Source: Rugamonas rubra (GTDB taxonomy: Bacteria; Pseudomonadota; Gammaproteobacteria; Burkholderiales; Burkholderiaceae_D). Taken from it: DNA of 64,000 nt. Of this stretch, positions 9,364 to 18,111 are shown in pieces. Numbering within the stretch: position 1 is the stretch's first letter; each line of letters opens with the position of its first letter. The position numbers and the translations under genes were made by a program. The notes under the pieces are model-generated. The model saw only the letters and a program-made list of their open reading frames with translations, did no database searches and had not been told where the DNA came from. Location of the stretch: assembly GCF_900114705.1 (NCBI RefSeq), contig NZ_FOTW01000009.1, positions 103,519-167,518 of the forward strand. The letters are read 5' to 3'.

Positions 9364-9756
9364 TCAGAGGAGGGATGGCGGCGCGCGCGATTGCGCGGCG
9401 GCCCACACGGCCAAGGGGCGCGGGGATTGATAGAACAGCGATGGCATCGTGGCGCAGGACACGGCTTGCGGCAAGAGCAGATTCCAGGAGGGCAAAATGC
9501 CGGGCGAGCCGGCGTGGACTGAACAGTACGGGCAGTGTTCGAGTTGCAGCGATTTCTTTGTCAGCGGCGGCAAGGACTGGGCCCCCTCGTCGCCGAGCTT
9601 GACGAACTTCATGCCGTCCACCGTACAGATTTCCATCCACACTTCGCCTTTGGCTGCCGCGACGGCATGCGAGAAGGATGGCGCAAGCGAAGACAGCAGG
9701 ATGGCGAAGCACGCTAACCATGCGGTGATTTTACTTCTGACAAACTTGCTTTGCAT
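9364..9756 (-). CDS. DUF2946 small secreted/membrane protein (copy 1)
   Basis: 130 residues with an N-terminal hydrophobic segment, then EICTVDG and the Cys/His motif HCPYCSVHAG, ending in a hydrophobic stretch and RAPP. DUF2946 proteins have an HxxYC-type Cys/His centre and often occur beside TonB-dependent copper receptors. Their exact role is unknown. It heads the receptor-mbnP-mbnH-tonB group after a 300-bp spacer. ATG 9756 chosen; a GTG two codons upstream is possible. Two more family members occur at 26772 and 36581; copy 3 is nearly identical over most of the length. Confidence 0.75.
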   Translation of the reverse strand: MQSKFVRSKITAWLACFAILLSSLAPSFSHAVAAAKGEVWMEICTVDGMKFVKLGDEGAQSLPPLTKKSLQLEHCPYCSVHAGSPGILPSWNLLLPQAVSCATMPSLFYQSPRPLAVWAAAQSRAPPSLL

Positions 9757-10010
9757 GCACACATTTTAGCACCAGGACTTGCCTTCTAGCAAATCGCGCG
9801 GCGGCCGGCCGGGCATCCAGTCCGGCTCGCGCCCATCGGGGCAGCGATAGGCCAGGCCGGCAGCGGCGCCAGCGGATGATCCAGCGCTGGTGGCAACTGT
9901 AGCTGTCGATCGACTGATACAGCATGGCTCTGTCACCTTGGCCTTGTGCCTTGTCGGCGCCGCGCCGCGCTCCTAGACTGGTAGCGTTTCCACACTGCGA
10001 ACTGCATACC

Positions 10011-10595
10011 ATGACCGAACTCCTGCCCTTGATGAGCTATTGCTTTGTAATGTCGGCCACACCCGGGCCGAACAACGTCATGCTCGCCACCACCGGCGCC
10101 AATTTTGGTGGTCGCGGCGCGCTGCCGGCCATTCTGGGCATCCAGACCGGCATGTTCGTGCAAACCATGCTCATGTGCGTGGGGCTGGGAAGCGTCTTTA
10201 CGGCCTACCCGTTGACGCAGCAGGTGTTGCGTATCGCCGGATCGCTGTATCTGGTGTTTTTGGCTTGGAAGCTCAGCGGGGCCTCGGTGGGCGGGGCGCA
10301 GGCCCCCAAGGCGGTGTCGTTCGCCCAGGCGGCGATATTTCAAGCGCTCAACCCGAAGAGCTGGGTGAAGGCCGTTACGGTGGCATCGGTGTTCATGCCT
10401 GCCGGGCACAATCCGCTCGCCGCTGCGCTGCTGGTGGCGCTGATCGGCACCCTAGTGGGCATGCCTTGCAATGTCATGTGGGCCTTGTTTGGCGTCTCGA
10501 TTCGCCACCTGCTGAAGGACCCGCGCAAGCAGCGCGTGTTCAATTTGACCATGGGTGCAATCTTGCTCGTCCTGGCGGTAATGTTTTTGCGCTAG
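10011..10595 (+). CDS. LysE/RhtB-family amino-acid exporter
   Basis: 194 residues, about six membrane segments, and the family signature ATPGPNNVMLATTGANFG near the N-terminus plus NPKSWVKAV mid-protein. LysE/RhtB carriers export amino acids such as lysine, homoserine, threonine or cysteine; the substrate cannot be told here. The next gene, nine bases downstream, is a MocR-type PLP-dependent regulator, so the exporter may be subject to it. Confidence 0.88.
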   Translation: MTELLPLMSYCFVMSATPGPNNVMLATTGANFGGRGALPAILGIQTGMFVQTMLMCVGLGSVFTAYPLTQQVLRIAGSLYLVFLAWKLSGASVGGAQAPKAVSFAQAAIFQALNPKSWVKAVTVASVFMPAGHNPLAAALLVALIGTLVGMPCNVMWALFGVSIRHLLKDPRKQRVFNLTMGAILLVLAVMFLR

Positions 10596-10604
10596 ACTCT
10601 CGCC

Positions 10605-12071
10605 ATGTTCGACATCGACCGCTCCTCCCCCATCGCCCTCTCCAAGCAGATCGAGGCGAAACTGCGCCACATGGTCGAGAGCCGGGCCCTGCCCGGCGGC
10701 GCCAAACTGTTGTCGATACGCCAACTCGCCACCCAGTTGGCGGTCAGCACCAATACCGTGGTGGTGGCCTATGACAGGCTGGTCGCGGCCGGCGTCATCG
10801 ATTCCCATGGCACGGCGGGTTTTTTTGTGCGCACCACGAGCGACGCCGGCAGGTCGATTCCCGATGAGGTCGCACTGGAAGCGGGCACGGAGCAAGAGCC
10901 GGTCTGGTTGGCGCAGCAGGCGAACGATCAGCGCGCCGGTGTATTGCAGGCCAGCAGTGGCGCCTTGCCGCCGACCTGGCTGCAGGACGCGGTGCCGGCC
11001 GCCGCCGTGCAAAGGGCCTTGGCGCGCAGCGCCGCAGGCATGGCCTCGCGCTGTCCGCCGCAGGGGCTGCCGGAGTTGCGCGAGCACATCGCGCTGCTGT
11101 TGCGCGGCATCGGCGCCGCCTTCGACGCCGGCCACATCCTCACCACCTTCGGCGGCACCCACGCCATCGACTTGATTTGCCGTAGTTTTTTGCAGCCCGG
11201 CGACACCGTGCTGGTGGAAGACCCCGGCTATTTTCTGATGTTCGGCCGCTTGCGCCAGGACGGCATACGTTTGGTGCCGATCAAGCGCCGGCCCGACGGC
11301 CTCGATCTGGACGAATTGGAGGCCGCCTGCCGCGAGCACCGTCCCCGCCTGCTGTTCGTGCAAACGGCCCTGCACAACCCCACGGGATGGAGCAGCAGCG
11401 CCGCCAATTTGCACAAGGTTTTGATCTTGGCGCAGCAGTATGGTTTCCTGATCGCCGAGGACGACGTGCATGGCCATTTCCAGCAAGGCCACTGTACCCG
11501 GCTGGCATCGCTGGCCGGGCTCGACGGGGTGATTTACTACTCCAGCTTTTGCAAGGTGCTGAGCCCGGCCCTGCGGATGGGCTATCTCGCCGCCGCCCCC
11601 GCCCTGCTCAAGGTGCTGATGCGCACCAAGATCCATTCCATCATGACGCTGCCGGCGCTGAACGAATATGTGCTGCTGGAAGTACTCAGGGCCGGCAACT
11701 TGCGCAAACATCTAGACCGCATGCAACGCAAGATCATGGCGGCGCGCAACGTCAGCACGCGCCAGTTGAGCGCGGCGGGCGTGCTGTTCGAGCAGCCTGG
11801 CGACGCCGGCATTTTCTTGTGGGGCACCATGCCGGAAGGACTGGACGTCGACTTGTTGGTGCAGGACGCCTACCGCAACAAGATCCTGCTGATGCGCGGC
11901 GCCGCCTTCTCGGCGAACGACACGCCCGACCAGCACATCCGTTTCAATGTCGCCTTTAGCCAGGAGCCGCGCCTGAGCAACTACCTGCAGGAGCGCCTGC
12001 AGGCCGTGGCGGGGGCGCGCTCGAGTTTGGCGCGGGCCAGCGCCACGGCCGGCGTGGATGGCCAGCGCTAA
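10605..12071 (+). CDS. MocR-family (GntR-HTH plus aminotransferase-like) regulator
   Basis: 488 residues. N-terminal winged helix of GntR type (about residues 8-75: PIALSKQIEAKLRHMVE, LPGGAKLLSIRQLA, VSTNTVVVAYDRL) fused to a fold-type-I aminotransferase domain (EDPGYFLMF, QTALHNPTGWSSS, AEDDVHGHF, YYSSFCKVLSPALRMGY with the PLP-binding Lys). MocR proteins use PLP or a PLP-amino-acid adduct as effector. It lies just after the LysE-type exporter in the same direction and may control it; classic MocR/target pairs are divergent, so this is only a suggestion. Confidence 0.88.
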   Translation: MFDIDRSSPIALSKQIEAKLRHMVESRALPGGAKLLSIRQLATQLAVSTNTVVVAYDRLVAAGVIDSHGTAGFFVRTTSDAGRSIPDEVALEAGTEQEPVWLAQQANDQRAGVLQASSGALPPTWLQDAVPAAAVQRALARSAAGMASRCPPQGLPELREHIALLLRGIGAAFDAGHILTTFGGTHAIDLICRSFLQPGDTVLVEDPGYFLMFGRLRQDGIRLVPIKRRPDGLDLDELEAACREHRPRLLFVQTALHNPTGWSSSAANLHKVLILAQQYGFLIAEDDVHGHFQQGHCTRLASLAGLDGVIYYSSFCKVLSPALRMGYLAAAPALLKVLMRTKIHSIMTLPALNEYVLLEVLRAGNLRKHLDRMQRKIMAARNVSTRQLSAAGVLFEQPGDAGIFLWGTMPEGLDVDLLVQDAYRNKILLMRGAAFSANDTPDQHIRFNVAFSQEPRLSNYLQERLQAVAGARSSLARASATAGVDGQR

Positions 12072-12687
12072 TCCACCTCGTGGCCGCGAACGCTGGGCGG
12101 CCCTGGCGCATGCGCTGCCCGCTCGCATCATGGCGAGTCGGGCTACGTTAAAGAATACTGCAGCCAGGGTTTGAAAGCACCCTTCTTTTATTTCGACCAC
12201 CGGATGGATAGCGGGAGCGAATAATAATCAGATCAATTCGTTCATTGGAATATAAAGTAAATACATGTGCCGTCAATTACGCCTGGGAGTTTTCTGGCGG
12301 CCGCAAAAATCTCCGCCAGACTTGGCATAGTGGCATACTCATTGGGCCTGCAACTGATATTTCCAGTACGGAATATCATATAGACAAACTCAACATTAAT
12401 TCGCGGAAATTTTATTTCTCGTAATTAATTCAATTTTATTTCACGAAACATCTTCTAGCCAAGGTCCCGGCCCAGCCAAACAAAGCCGATCCGCCATATA
12501 TGTCAAGAAATATTTTCACTCAGGAATCGACTGTCGTTGAATATCAACAGCATAAAATACCTGTTGTCGTATTAATAAATATTACTTAATATTCTCTGGC
12601 GTCGCGTCGATCCCGGCATGGGGGCCGAAAGTGCTGGAATCAAACATCTGTTAAACATCTGTTTGTTACTCACACTAAGGAATAGCT
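12072..12687. other. AT-rich intergenic region upstream of the TOMM cluster
   Basis: About 615 bp without a credible coding frame. Its middle part (about 12200-12600) is clearly more AT-rich than the surrounding genes, which fits promoter DNA or acquired sequence. It ends with a tandem 11-bp repeat and the ribosome-binding site AAGGAA (12677-12682) of the precursor gene. I see no tRNA, no clear terminator for the MocR gene and no mobile-element end. Confidence 0.5.
12642..12663. promoter_or_regulatory. Tandem 11-bp direct repeat, candidate operator of the TOMM cluster
   Basis: AAACATCTGTT occurs twice in perfect tandem (12642-12652, 12653-12663), 25 bp before the precursor ATG. An 11-bp spacing puts both copies on the same helix face, as expected for a site bound by an activator or repressor dimer. 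No regulator gene lies in the cluster; the nearest is the MocR gene upstream. Function is inferred. Confidence 0.4.
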
Positions 12688-13221
12688 ATGGATAATCACG
12701 ACAAAGGGCAGCCCACGCGGGAAGACGATATCGACAGGCGGCGCAAGTTTTTGCGCTCGCTAGGCTTCGCCGGCATGCTTGCCGCCGGGGCGGTGCAGAT
12801 GGTCCCAGCGGTAGCCCAGCCGCCTTCAGACATGCGCATCGAACTGCGTCCGGACATCAAGATGGACGCCAAGCTCGCCACCCTCAACCGGGCCACCCTG
12901 GCCCAGCTTAAGCTCACCAAACGCCTTGCTCCGACGGTCAATATCGAGCATATGGGCCTGACCCCCGAGGCGATCGCCGAACTCAGCCCGGCGGCAAAAA
13001 CGCTGACGAAACTGGACCTGGTGCAGCTCGGCAATGGCAAGCTGACCGCTGCGACGCGCGGCCTGACGGTGAAGGACATCGGCTCGATCCGCAAGGCCTT
13101 CGGCACCGGCTACGCGCCCGGCAAGGCTGGCAACCTGGCCATCGATGTGTCCTGCTGCTGCTGCACCCCGTGTTGCTGCGCCGTCGCGGTGAATGCCCCG
13201 GTGCTGCTGCGGGCGGCCTAG
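12688..13221 (+). CDS. TOMM precursor peptide with Tat-like leader and CCCCTPCCC core
   Basis: 177 residues. The N-terminus has a twin-arginine motif (RRRKFLRSLG, 17-26), a hydrophobic stretch (27-40) and AVAQ at 41-44 that would fit signal peptidase I. A middle region rich in Leu/Thr/Lys (about 50-140) may be the recognition leader. The core is at the very end: S155, C156-C159, T160, P161, C162-C164, then AVAVNAPVLLRAA. All seven Cys of the protein lie in the core, as expected for substrates of YcaO cyclodehydratases that make thiazolines/thiazoles. It directly precedes radical SAM, F-protein, YcaO and dehydrogenase genes. Leader and precursor are unusually long for a TOMM. ATG 12688 follows AAGGAA. 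Confidence 0.85.
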   Translation: MDNHDKGQPTREDDIDRRRKFLRSLGFAGMLAAGAVQMVPAVAQPPSDMRIELRPDIKMDAKLATLNRATLAQLKLTKRLAPTVNIEHMGLTPEAIAELSPAAKTLTKLDLVQLGNGKLTAATRGLTVKDIGSIRKAFGTGYAPGKAGNLAIDVSCCCCTPCCCAVAVNAPVLLRAA

Positions 13222-13367
13222 GCGTTTTTCCCGGCCTTCGGCCTCATGCGCCAGGAACGAATGCGACGCCGGCTCATCGCGCCCCCTCGCGGGGCGCGCT
13301 GCCCCCCCGGGCTGCCATGCCGAATACCGCAGGCATCAAGCACCTATCTACCAACGGACGGTACGCC

Positions 13368-14753
13368 ATGACGACGCTGCGTGTGTTACTGGTTTGGCCA
13401 AGCTCCCTCAACGAAGTCCTCGGCTGGGGCGCGCTTGGCGCCGTGGCCGAGCCGCTGGCCCTCGAATACCTTGCGGCGACAGTCGGCGAGATGGGCCACG
13501 ATGCCAGGATCCTCGATCTCAGGTTGCACCCCGACGAGCTCGAACAGGTCGTGCGCGACTATCAGCCGAACCTGCTCGGCGTGACCGCCTACAGCATGCA
13601 TGTGCGCCGCGCGGTCGCGATCTGCGACCAGGTGAAGGCCATGCTGCCGTCCTGCAAAACCGTGGTTGGCGGCCACCACGCGACCTTCCTGCCGGAGGAT
13701 TTTTTCAAGGACAGCATCGACTGGATCGTCTCCGGCGAAGGCTGCGGCGCCCTGGGCGAATTGCTCGCCTCGATGGCGGCGGACCTGCCGGTCGCGCCCC
13801 AGCCCGGGCTGTGGACGCGCGGCGCGGACGGCGCCTTCCGCCCGCCCCTCGTCGCCCTGGCCAGTTCGGGCAACCAGCTTGACGACATGCCACGCCCCGA
13901 CCGCACACTGGTGCCCGAAGACCGCTCGCGCTACTTCATCGACTGGATGCGTCCGGTGGCCTTGATGCGCACCACGCTGGGCTGCCCTTACCGCTGCACC
14001 TTCTGTTCGATATGGAAGGTCATGGAGGGGCGCTACCTGTCGCGCGATATCGACGCCGTGGTCGACGAACTGGCCACCATCAAGGAAGAATGGGTGTTCC
14101 TGGTCGACGACGAAGCCTTCATCAATCGGGGCCGCATGGTCGAACTGGCGGCCGCCATCAAGCGGGCCGGCCTGCGCAAGCGCTTTTTCACCTACTGCAG
14201 GATCGACACCCTGCTGCGCAACCGCGAGGCGGTGGAGGCCTGGCGCGGGATCGGGCTGGAGCGCCTGTTCATCGGCATCGACGCCATCGACAGCCTCCAG
14301 CTCGACGAATTCAACAAGAAGTGCAGGGTCGACCAGATCGAGCAGGGGCTGGCCCTGGCCAACGAGCTCGATATCGAAGTCTTTGCGCAGTTCGTGGTCA
14401 ATACCAGTTATACGCCGCAGGATTTCGCGCGCTTGCGGCGCTTCGTCGAACACCACCGGGTCCGCTACCCGTCCTTCACGATCCTGACTCCGCTGCCGGG
14501 CACCGACTTGCTCAAGGACTTTACGGCGGTGGACGAACTGCAGTCCGACGGCAGGCCCAACTGGGACTTGTTCGACTGCCAGAACGCAGTGGTGCCCACC
14601 AAAATGAGCAAGCCCGACTTCAAGCGCGCCTACCGCAACCTGTACCACGTGTTCAAGGGTGCCTACGCCAGCTACCGGGAACACAATTACCTGCTGGTCG
14701 ACGGCGCGGCCGGCGCGGACCCGGCGCGCAGGGCGGCGGCGCATATGGAGTAG
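13368..14753 (+). CDS. B12-binding-domain radical SAM enzyme
   Basis: 461 residues. Residues 1-150 form a cobalamin-binding-like Rossmann domain (LRVLLVWPS, LLGVTAYSMHVRRA, VVGGHHATFLPEDFF). The radical SAM domain carries the [4Fe-4S] motif CPYRCTFC near residues 207-214. Relatives in RiPP clusters methylate unactivated carbons or do other radical chemistry on the peptide; others act in hopanoid or chlorophyll pathways. Its place between precursor and cyclodehydratase supports a tailoring role on the precursor (inference). ATG 13368 fits the family N-terminus; an in-frame ATG at 13317 would add 17 residues. The 146-bp gap to the precursor could allow separate expression levels. Confidence 0.82.
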   Translation: MTTLRVLLVWPSSLNEVLGWGALGAVAEPLALEYLAATVGEMGHDARILDLRLHPDELEQVVRDYQPNLLGVTAYSMHVRRAVAICDQVKAMLPSCKTVVGGHHATFLPEDFFKDSIDWIVSGEGCGALGELLASMAADLPVAPQPGLWTRGADGAFRPPLVALASSGNQLDDMPRPDRTLVPEDRSRYFIDWMRPVALMRTTLGCPYRCTFCSIWKVMEGRYLSRDIDAVVDELATIKEEWVFLVDDEAFINRGRMVELAAAIKRAGLRKRFFTYCRIDTLLRNREAVEAWRGIGLERLFIGIDAIDSLQLDEFNKKCRVDQIEQGLALANELDIEVFAQFVVNTSYTPQDFARLRRFVEHHRVRYPSFTILTPLPGTDLLKDFTAVDELQSDGRPNWDLFDCQNAVVPTKMSKPDFKRAYRNLYHVFKGAYASYREHNYLLVDGAAGADPARRAAAHME

Positions 14754-14819
14754 GCGCGCCGCCGTCCAACGCCCCGGATGGAGTCCCCATCGCCCACAAC
14801 ATGATCGGAGTGAGCCCAC

Positions 14820-15938
14820 ATGAAACTTGAACTGAGCCGAAGCGACGCGGCACCTACCGACGCTGAACCGCGCTACCGGCTGTGGCCGCTGCAGGTGGTC
14901 AGGCACGACCAGGGCGTGATCCTGCGGCGCGGCACCGAGAAATTGTACGTGGCCGGCGCCGACGCGGTCCCCGTGGTCGAGGAACTGCTCGCCATCGCGC
15001 ATGGCGCCGGCGGCGCCACCCTGGTGGAGATGCTGCGGCCGTTTGCCGAGGACCAGCGCGACCATGTCCAGAGCCTGCTCGAGAAGCTGCTGGCCAAACG
15101 TTTCCTGGCCGATGCCGCGCAAGTGGCCGCCGGCGACGAGCGGGTCCCCACCAACGAAGACGTCTTCTACTGGGGCCAGGGCAGCACCACGGCGGAGGCG
15201 CACGCCAACCTGAACCAGCGCCGCTTTGTGATCGTCGGCGTCAACGCCGTCGGCGCGCGCCTTGCCGACAGCCTGGCCGCCTGCGGCGCCCTGGAGCTCA
15301 CCGTGATCGACCACCCCGCCCTGCGCAACATGGCGTTCTTCGACGACAACGGCGAGATCGACCTGCGGCGCTGGCCCGCGCGGGCCGCCGTGCCGGTCGC
15401 CTTCGACGACTGGATCGACGGCGACATGGAGTTCGAGGGCCTGGTCGCCACCTCCGATTTCGGCGGCCTGGGCTTGATGCGGGAATGGAACGAGTTCTGC
15501 GTGCGCGAACGCAAGCTGTTCCTGCCCGTGGTGCTGCAGGACATGATGGGCTATGTCGGCCCGCTGGTGATCCCCGGGGAAAGCCCCTGTTTCGAGTGCG
15601 CCTGGACGCGCCAGAGCTCGAATATGAACCAGCCCGGCATTGAGCGGGCAACCGAGCCGGTGGCCTACTTCGGCCAGGGCGTCGACGCCTGGCTGCCGCC
15701 GATGGCGTCCATGCTGGGCGAACTGGCGGCGCTGGAACTGGTGCGCTTTGGCAGCGGCGTGGTCGCCGGCGTGCGCACCGGCGTGATGACCGAGGTCGAC
15801 ATGCTGCGCCCCGAACTGAGCACGCGCCGCCTGCTGAAGGTGCCGCGCTGCCGCGTGTGCGGTCCGCTGACCCGGCGCGCCACCACCACCGGCGAGCGCA
15901 ATGTCTTCGTCCCCGGCAACGACGAGGCCGACTCGTGA
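14820..15938 (+). CDS. TOMM F-protein / ThiF-like leader-binding partner of YcaO
   Basis: 372 residues. The N-terminal ~85 residues (YRLWPLQVVRHDQGVILRRG, then a helical stretch) resemble the winged-helix precursor-recognition (RRE) domain. A ThiF/E1-like Rossmann core follows (FVIVGVNAVGARLADSL). Two CxxC pairs, CFECAW and CRVCGP, probably bind zinc. This is the 'bacteriocin-type cyclodehydratase' F-protein, which binds the leader and presents the peptide to the YcaO enzyme. Its stop overlaps the GTG of the YcaO gene by four bases, indicating translational coupling in a complex. Confidence 0.85.
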   Translation: MKLELSRSDAAPTDAEPRYRLWPLQVVRHDQGVILRRGTEKLYVAGADAVPVVEELLAIAHGAGGATLVEMLRPFAEDQRDHVQSLLEKLLAKRFLADAAQVAAGDERVPTNEDVFYWGQGSTTAEAHANLNQRRFVIVGVNAVGARLADSLAACGALELTVIDHPALRNMAFFDDNGEIDLRRWPARAAVPVAFDDWIDGDMEFEGLVATSDFGGLGLMREWNEFCVRERKLFLPVVLQDMMGYVGPLVIPGESPCFECAWTRQSSNMNQPGIERATEPVAYFGQGVDAWLPPMASMLGELAALELVRFGSGVVAGVRTGVMTEVDMLRPELSTRRLLKVPRCRVCGPLTRRATTTGERNVFVPGNDEADS

Positions 15939-17281
15939 GCGGCCGCGCGCGCGCGCTGCCCGGCGGCGTACGGATCGGCGCGATCGAACGGCGGTTCGAC
16001 CTGCTGGTCAACGAGCACATCGGCGTGGTGCGGCGCCTGGGCGAAGTATTCACCGAGCCGGGCACGCCCAATTTCTTCCACTACGCGGCCGAGGCGTCGA
16101 ACACCAGCGCGTTTTCGGCGCAGCGCAACTTCTTCAACACGGGCGGCGCGTCGGTGCATCGCTCGGTGGCCATCGCCAAGGCCGTGGGCGAGGCGGTGGA
16201 GCGCTATTGCGCGGCCCTGTACGAACGCGAGGAACTGCCGTTCTGCAGCGCCAGGGAGGCACCGTTCGACTGCGTCGAACCGGCGGCGTTCGCGCTGCAC
16301 AGCGCGGCCCAGTATCGGCTGCCCGGCTTCCCGTGGGCGCCGCTGGAGGCCGACACCGCGTTGCGCTGGACGGGCGCCACCGCGTTCTCGAGCGGACGCC
16401 GAGTCCACGTGCCGGCGGCGTTTTGTTGGATCCCGTATTTCTACGACGCGGCCATTGGCGAGGCGCCCATCGGCCAGCCCATCTCCACCGGACTGGCCTG
16501 CCACGCCGACTACCACCGCGCGGTGCTGTCGGGCCTGTGCGAAGTGCTCGAACGCGACGCCTTCACCATTTTCTGGCAACGCGGCCTGGCCATGCCGCAG
16601 ATCCGCATCGAAACGCTCAGCGACGAGAACTACGACCGGGTGCACCGCTTCGAGGTCACCGGCGACCGCGTGATCCTGCTGAACCTGACGCTCGATCACG
16701 GCGTGCCGGTGGTGCTGTCCATCCTCGAATCGTCGCAGCCGGCGCGGCCGGCCCACGTCTTCGCGGCGTCCTGCGACCCCGACCCGGAGCGGGCGGTGGC
16801 CAAGGCCCTCGAAGAGCTGGCCCACACGCGCCGCTACAGCCAGCGCGTGCACCGCCTTCTCGCGCCGGTCGCCGGCGACAACGACTACGAGCAGGTGCGC
16901 AACCAGATGGACCACCTGAACCTTGCGGGCGACCACGCCAACGGGCAGTCGATCAAGTTCGCGCTCGATTCCCGCCAGCGCCAGTCGTTCGACGAGATCG
17001 AATCGCTGGCGCAGGGCGGCCCGGCGGCCAGCGTGGCGAAGGTGGTGGCGCGGGTCGAGGAGACCGGCCACGAGGTGCTGGTGGCCGACCTGACGTCGGA
17101 CGACATCGCGCAATGCGGCCTGACGGTGGTGCGCGTGCTGGTGCCCGGCTACCACCCCCTGTTCATGGGCCACCACTGGCGCGCGCTGGGCGGCGCGCGC
17201 CTGTGGAGCGTGCCCGAAAAGCTGGGCCTGAAGGCGCTCTACAGCGGCGCCGACAATCCGATCCCCCACCCCTATCCGTGA
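15935..17281 (+). CDS. YcaO cyclodehydratase (TOMM heterocycle synthase)
   Basis: 448 residues from GTG 15935. YcaO features include EAVERYCAALYERE, LCEVLERDAFTIFWQR and DPDPERAVAKALEELAHTR, containing Glu residues used for Mg-ATP binding. The C-terminus is proline-rich, NPIPHPYP, matching the PxPxP tail of azoline-forming YcaO enzymes. The enzyme phosphorylates the backbone amide and cyclises Cys/Ser/Thr side chains to azolines; here the substrate should be the seven Cys of the neighbouring precursor. It requires the F-protein encoded just upstream. The GTG start overlaps the F-protein stop, and the stop overlaps the next GTG (GTGA). Confidence 0.92.
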   Translation: MSGRARALPGGVRIGAIERRFDLLVNEHIGVVRRLGEVFTEPGTPNFFHYAAEASNTSAFSAQRNFFNTGGASVHRSVAIAKAVGEAVERYCAALYEREELPFCSAREAPFDCVEPAAFALHSAAQYRLPGFPWAPLEADTALRWTGATAFSSGRRVHVPAAFCWIPYFYDAAIGEAPIGQPISTGLACHADYHRAVLSGLCEVLERDAFTIFWQRGLAMPQIRIETLSDENYDRVHRFEVTGDRVILLNLTLDHGVPVVLSILESSQPARPAHVFAASCDPDPERAVAKALEELAHTRRYSQRVHRLLAPVAGDNDYEQVRNQMDHLNLAGDHANGQSIKFALDSRQRQSFDEIESLAQGGPAASVAKVVARVEETGHEVLVADLTSDDIAQCGLTVVRVLVPGYHPLFMGHHWRALGGARLWSVPEKLGLKALYSGADNPIPHPYP

Positions 17282-18111
17282 AGCGAGCAGACGTGGACCG
17301 ACTCGACTGGCGCACTGCCCACATCCCGTCCAATCCGGACGGCGAGGCCTGGGAGCTGTATCACGAGAACAGCAAGACCAACCGCCACGACGCCCCGCTG
17401 TCGAACGAGGAGGTGCGCCAGCGCATGCTCGATTCCTGGCCTTCGCTGCCGTACGAGGGATATCCGACGACGGCGCTGCCGCCGCCCGCGCCGATCGCGC
17501 TCGGTCTGTCGGACGCGATCCTGGGTCGCCACACCGCCCGCGCCCTGGCGCCCGGCCAGATGACGCTGGCGCGCTTGAGCGCGCTGCTGCATTACAGCTA
17601 CGGCCAGACGCGCGACCAGACGGAGCAGGGCTACCCGCGCCCGTTCCGGGTCGTTCCCTCGGGTGGCGCCCTGTTCCCGCTCGAAATCTACTTCCACACC
17701 AGCCGCGTGGCCGGGCTGGGCGCCGGCTGGTACCACTACAGCGCGGCCGACAATGCGCTCCACTGCCTGCGCGCCGGCGACGATTCGCGCCGCCTGGCCG
17801 ACGCCCTGGTGCAGCAGAACCTGGCCCTGGACGCCAGCGTGGTGTTTGTCGTCAGCGCCATGTTCAACCGGTCGACCTTCAAGTACCGCGAGCGCGGCTA
17901 CCGCTTCGCCCTGATGGAGGCCGGCCACGTGGCGCAGAACCTGTGCCTGGTCGCCCAGGCGCTCGGCCTGGGAGTGGTGCCGATCGGCGGCTTCCTCGAC
18001 CGCCAGGTCGACGACCTGCTCTCGCTCGACGGCCTGCTGCACTCGACGCTGTACCTGGTGGCGGTGGGCGACGAGCCCGACGGCGGCGCCGGCGCCGCCG
18101 CCGCGCCGTGA
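17278..18111 (+). CDS. SagB-type FMN-dependent azoline dehydrogenase
   Basis: 277 residues from GTG 17278, which overlaps the YcaO stop by four bases. Nitroreductase-fold signatures: YHENSK near the N-terminus, RHTARALAPGQMTL, RVVPSGGALFPLEIY, RYRFALMEAGHVAQNLCLVAQALGLG (with intervening residues) and GGFLD. SagB-like enzymes oxidise azolines to aromatic thiazoles/oxazoles with FMN. Its presence predicts that at least some core cysteines end as thiazoles rather than thiazolines. Stop overlaps the start of the following orphan gene. Confidence 0.9.
   Translation: MKRADVDRLDWRTAHIPSNPDGEAWELYHENSKTNRHDAPLSNEEVRQRMLDSWPSLPYEGYPTTALPPPAPIALGLSDAILGRHTARALAPGQMTLARLSALLHYSYGQTRDQTEQGYPRPFRVVPSGGALFPLEIYFHTSRVAGLGAGWYHYSAADNALHCLRAGDDSRRLADALVQQNLALDASVVFVVSAMFNRSTFKYRERGYRFALMEAGHVAQNLCLVAQALGLGVVPIGGFLDRQVDDLLSLDGLLHSTLYLVAVGDEPDGGAGAAAAP

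Noticed and set aside
9763..10010. Possible small gene between DUF2946 copy 1 and the LysE exporter
   Set aside because: Only short frames without start sites or recognisable motifs; treated as intergenic.
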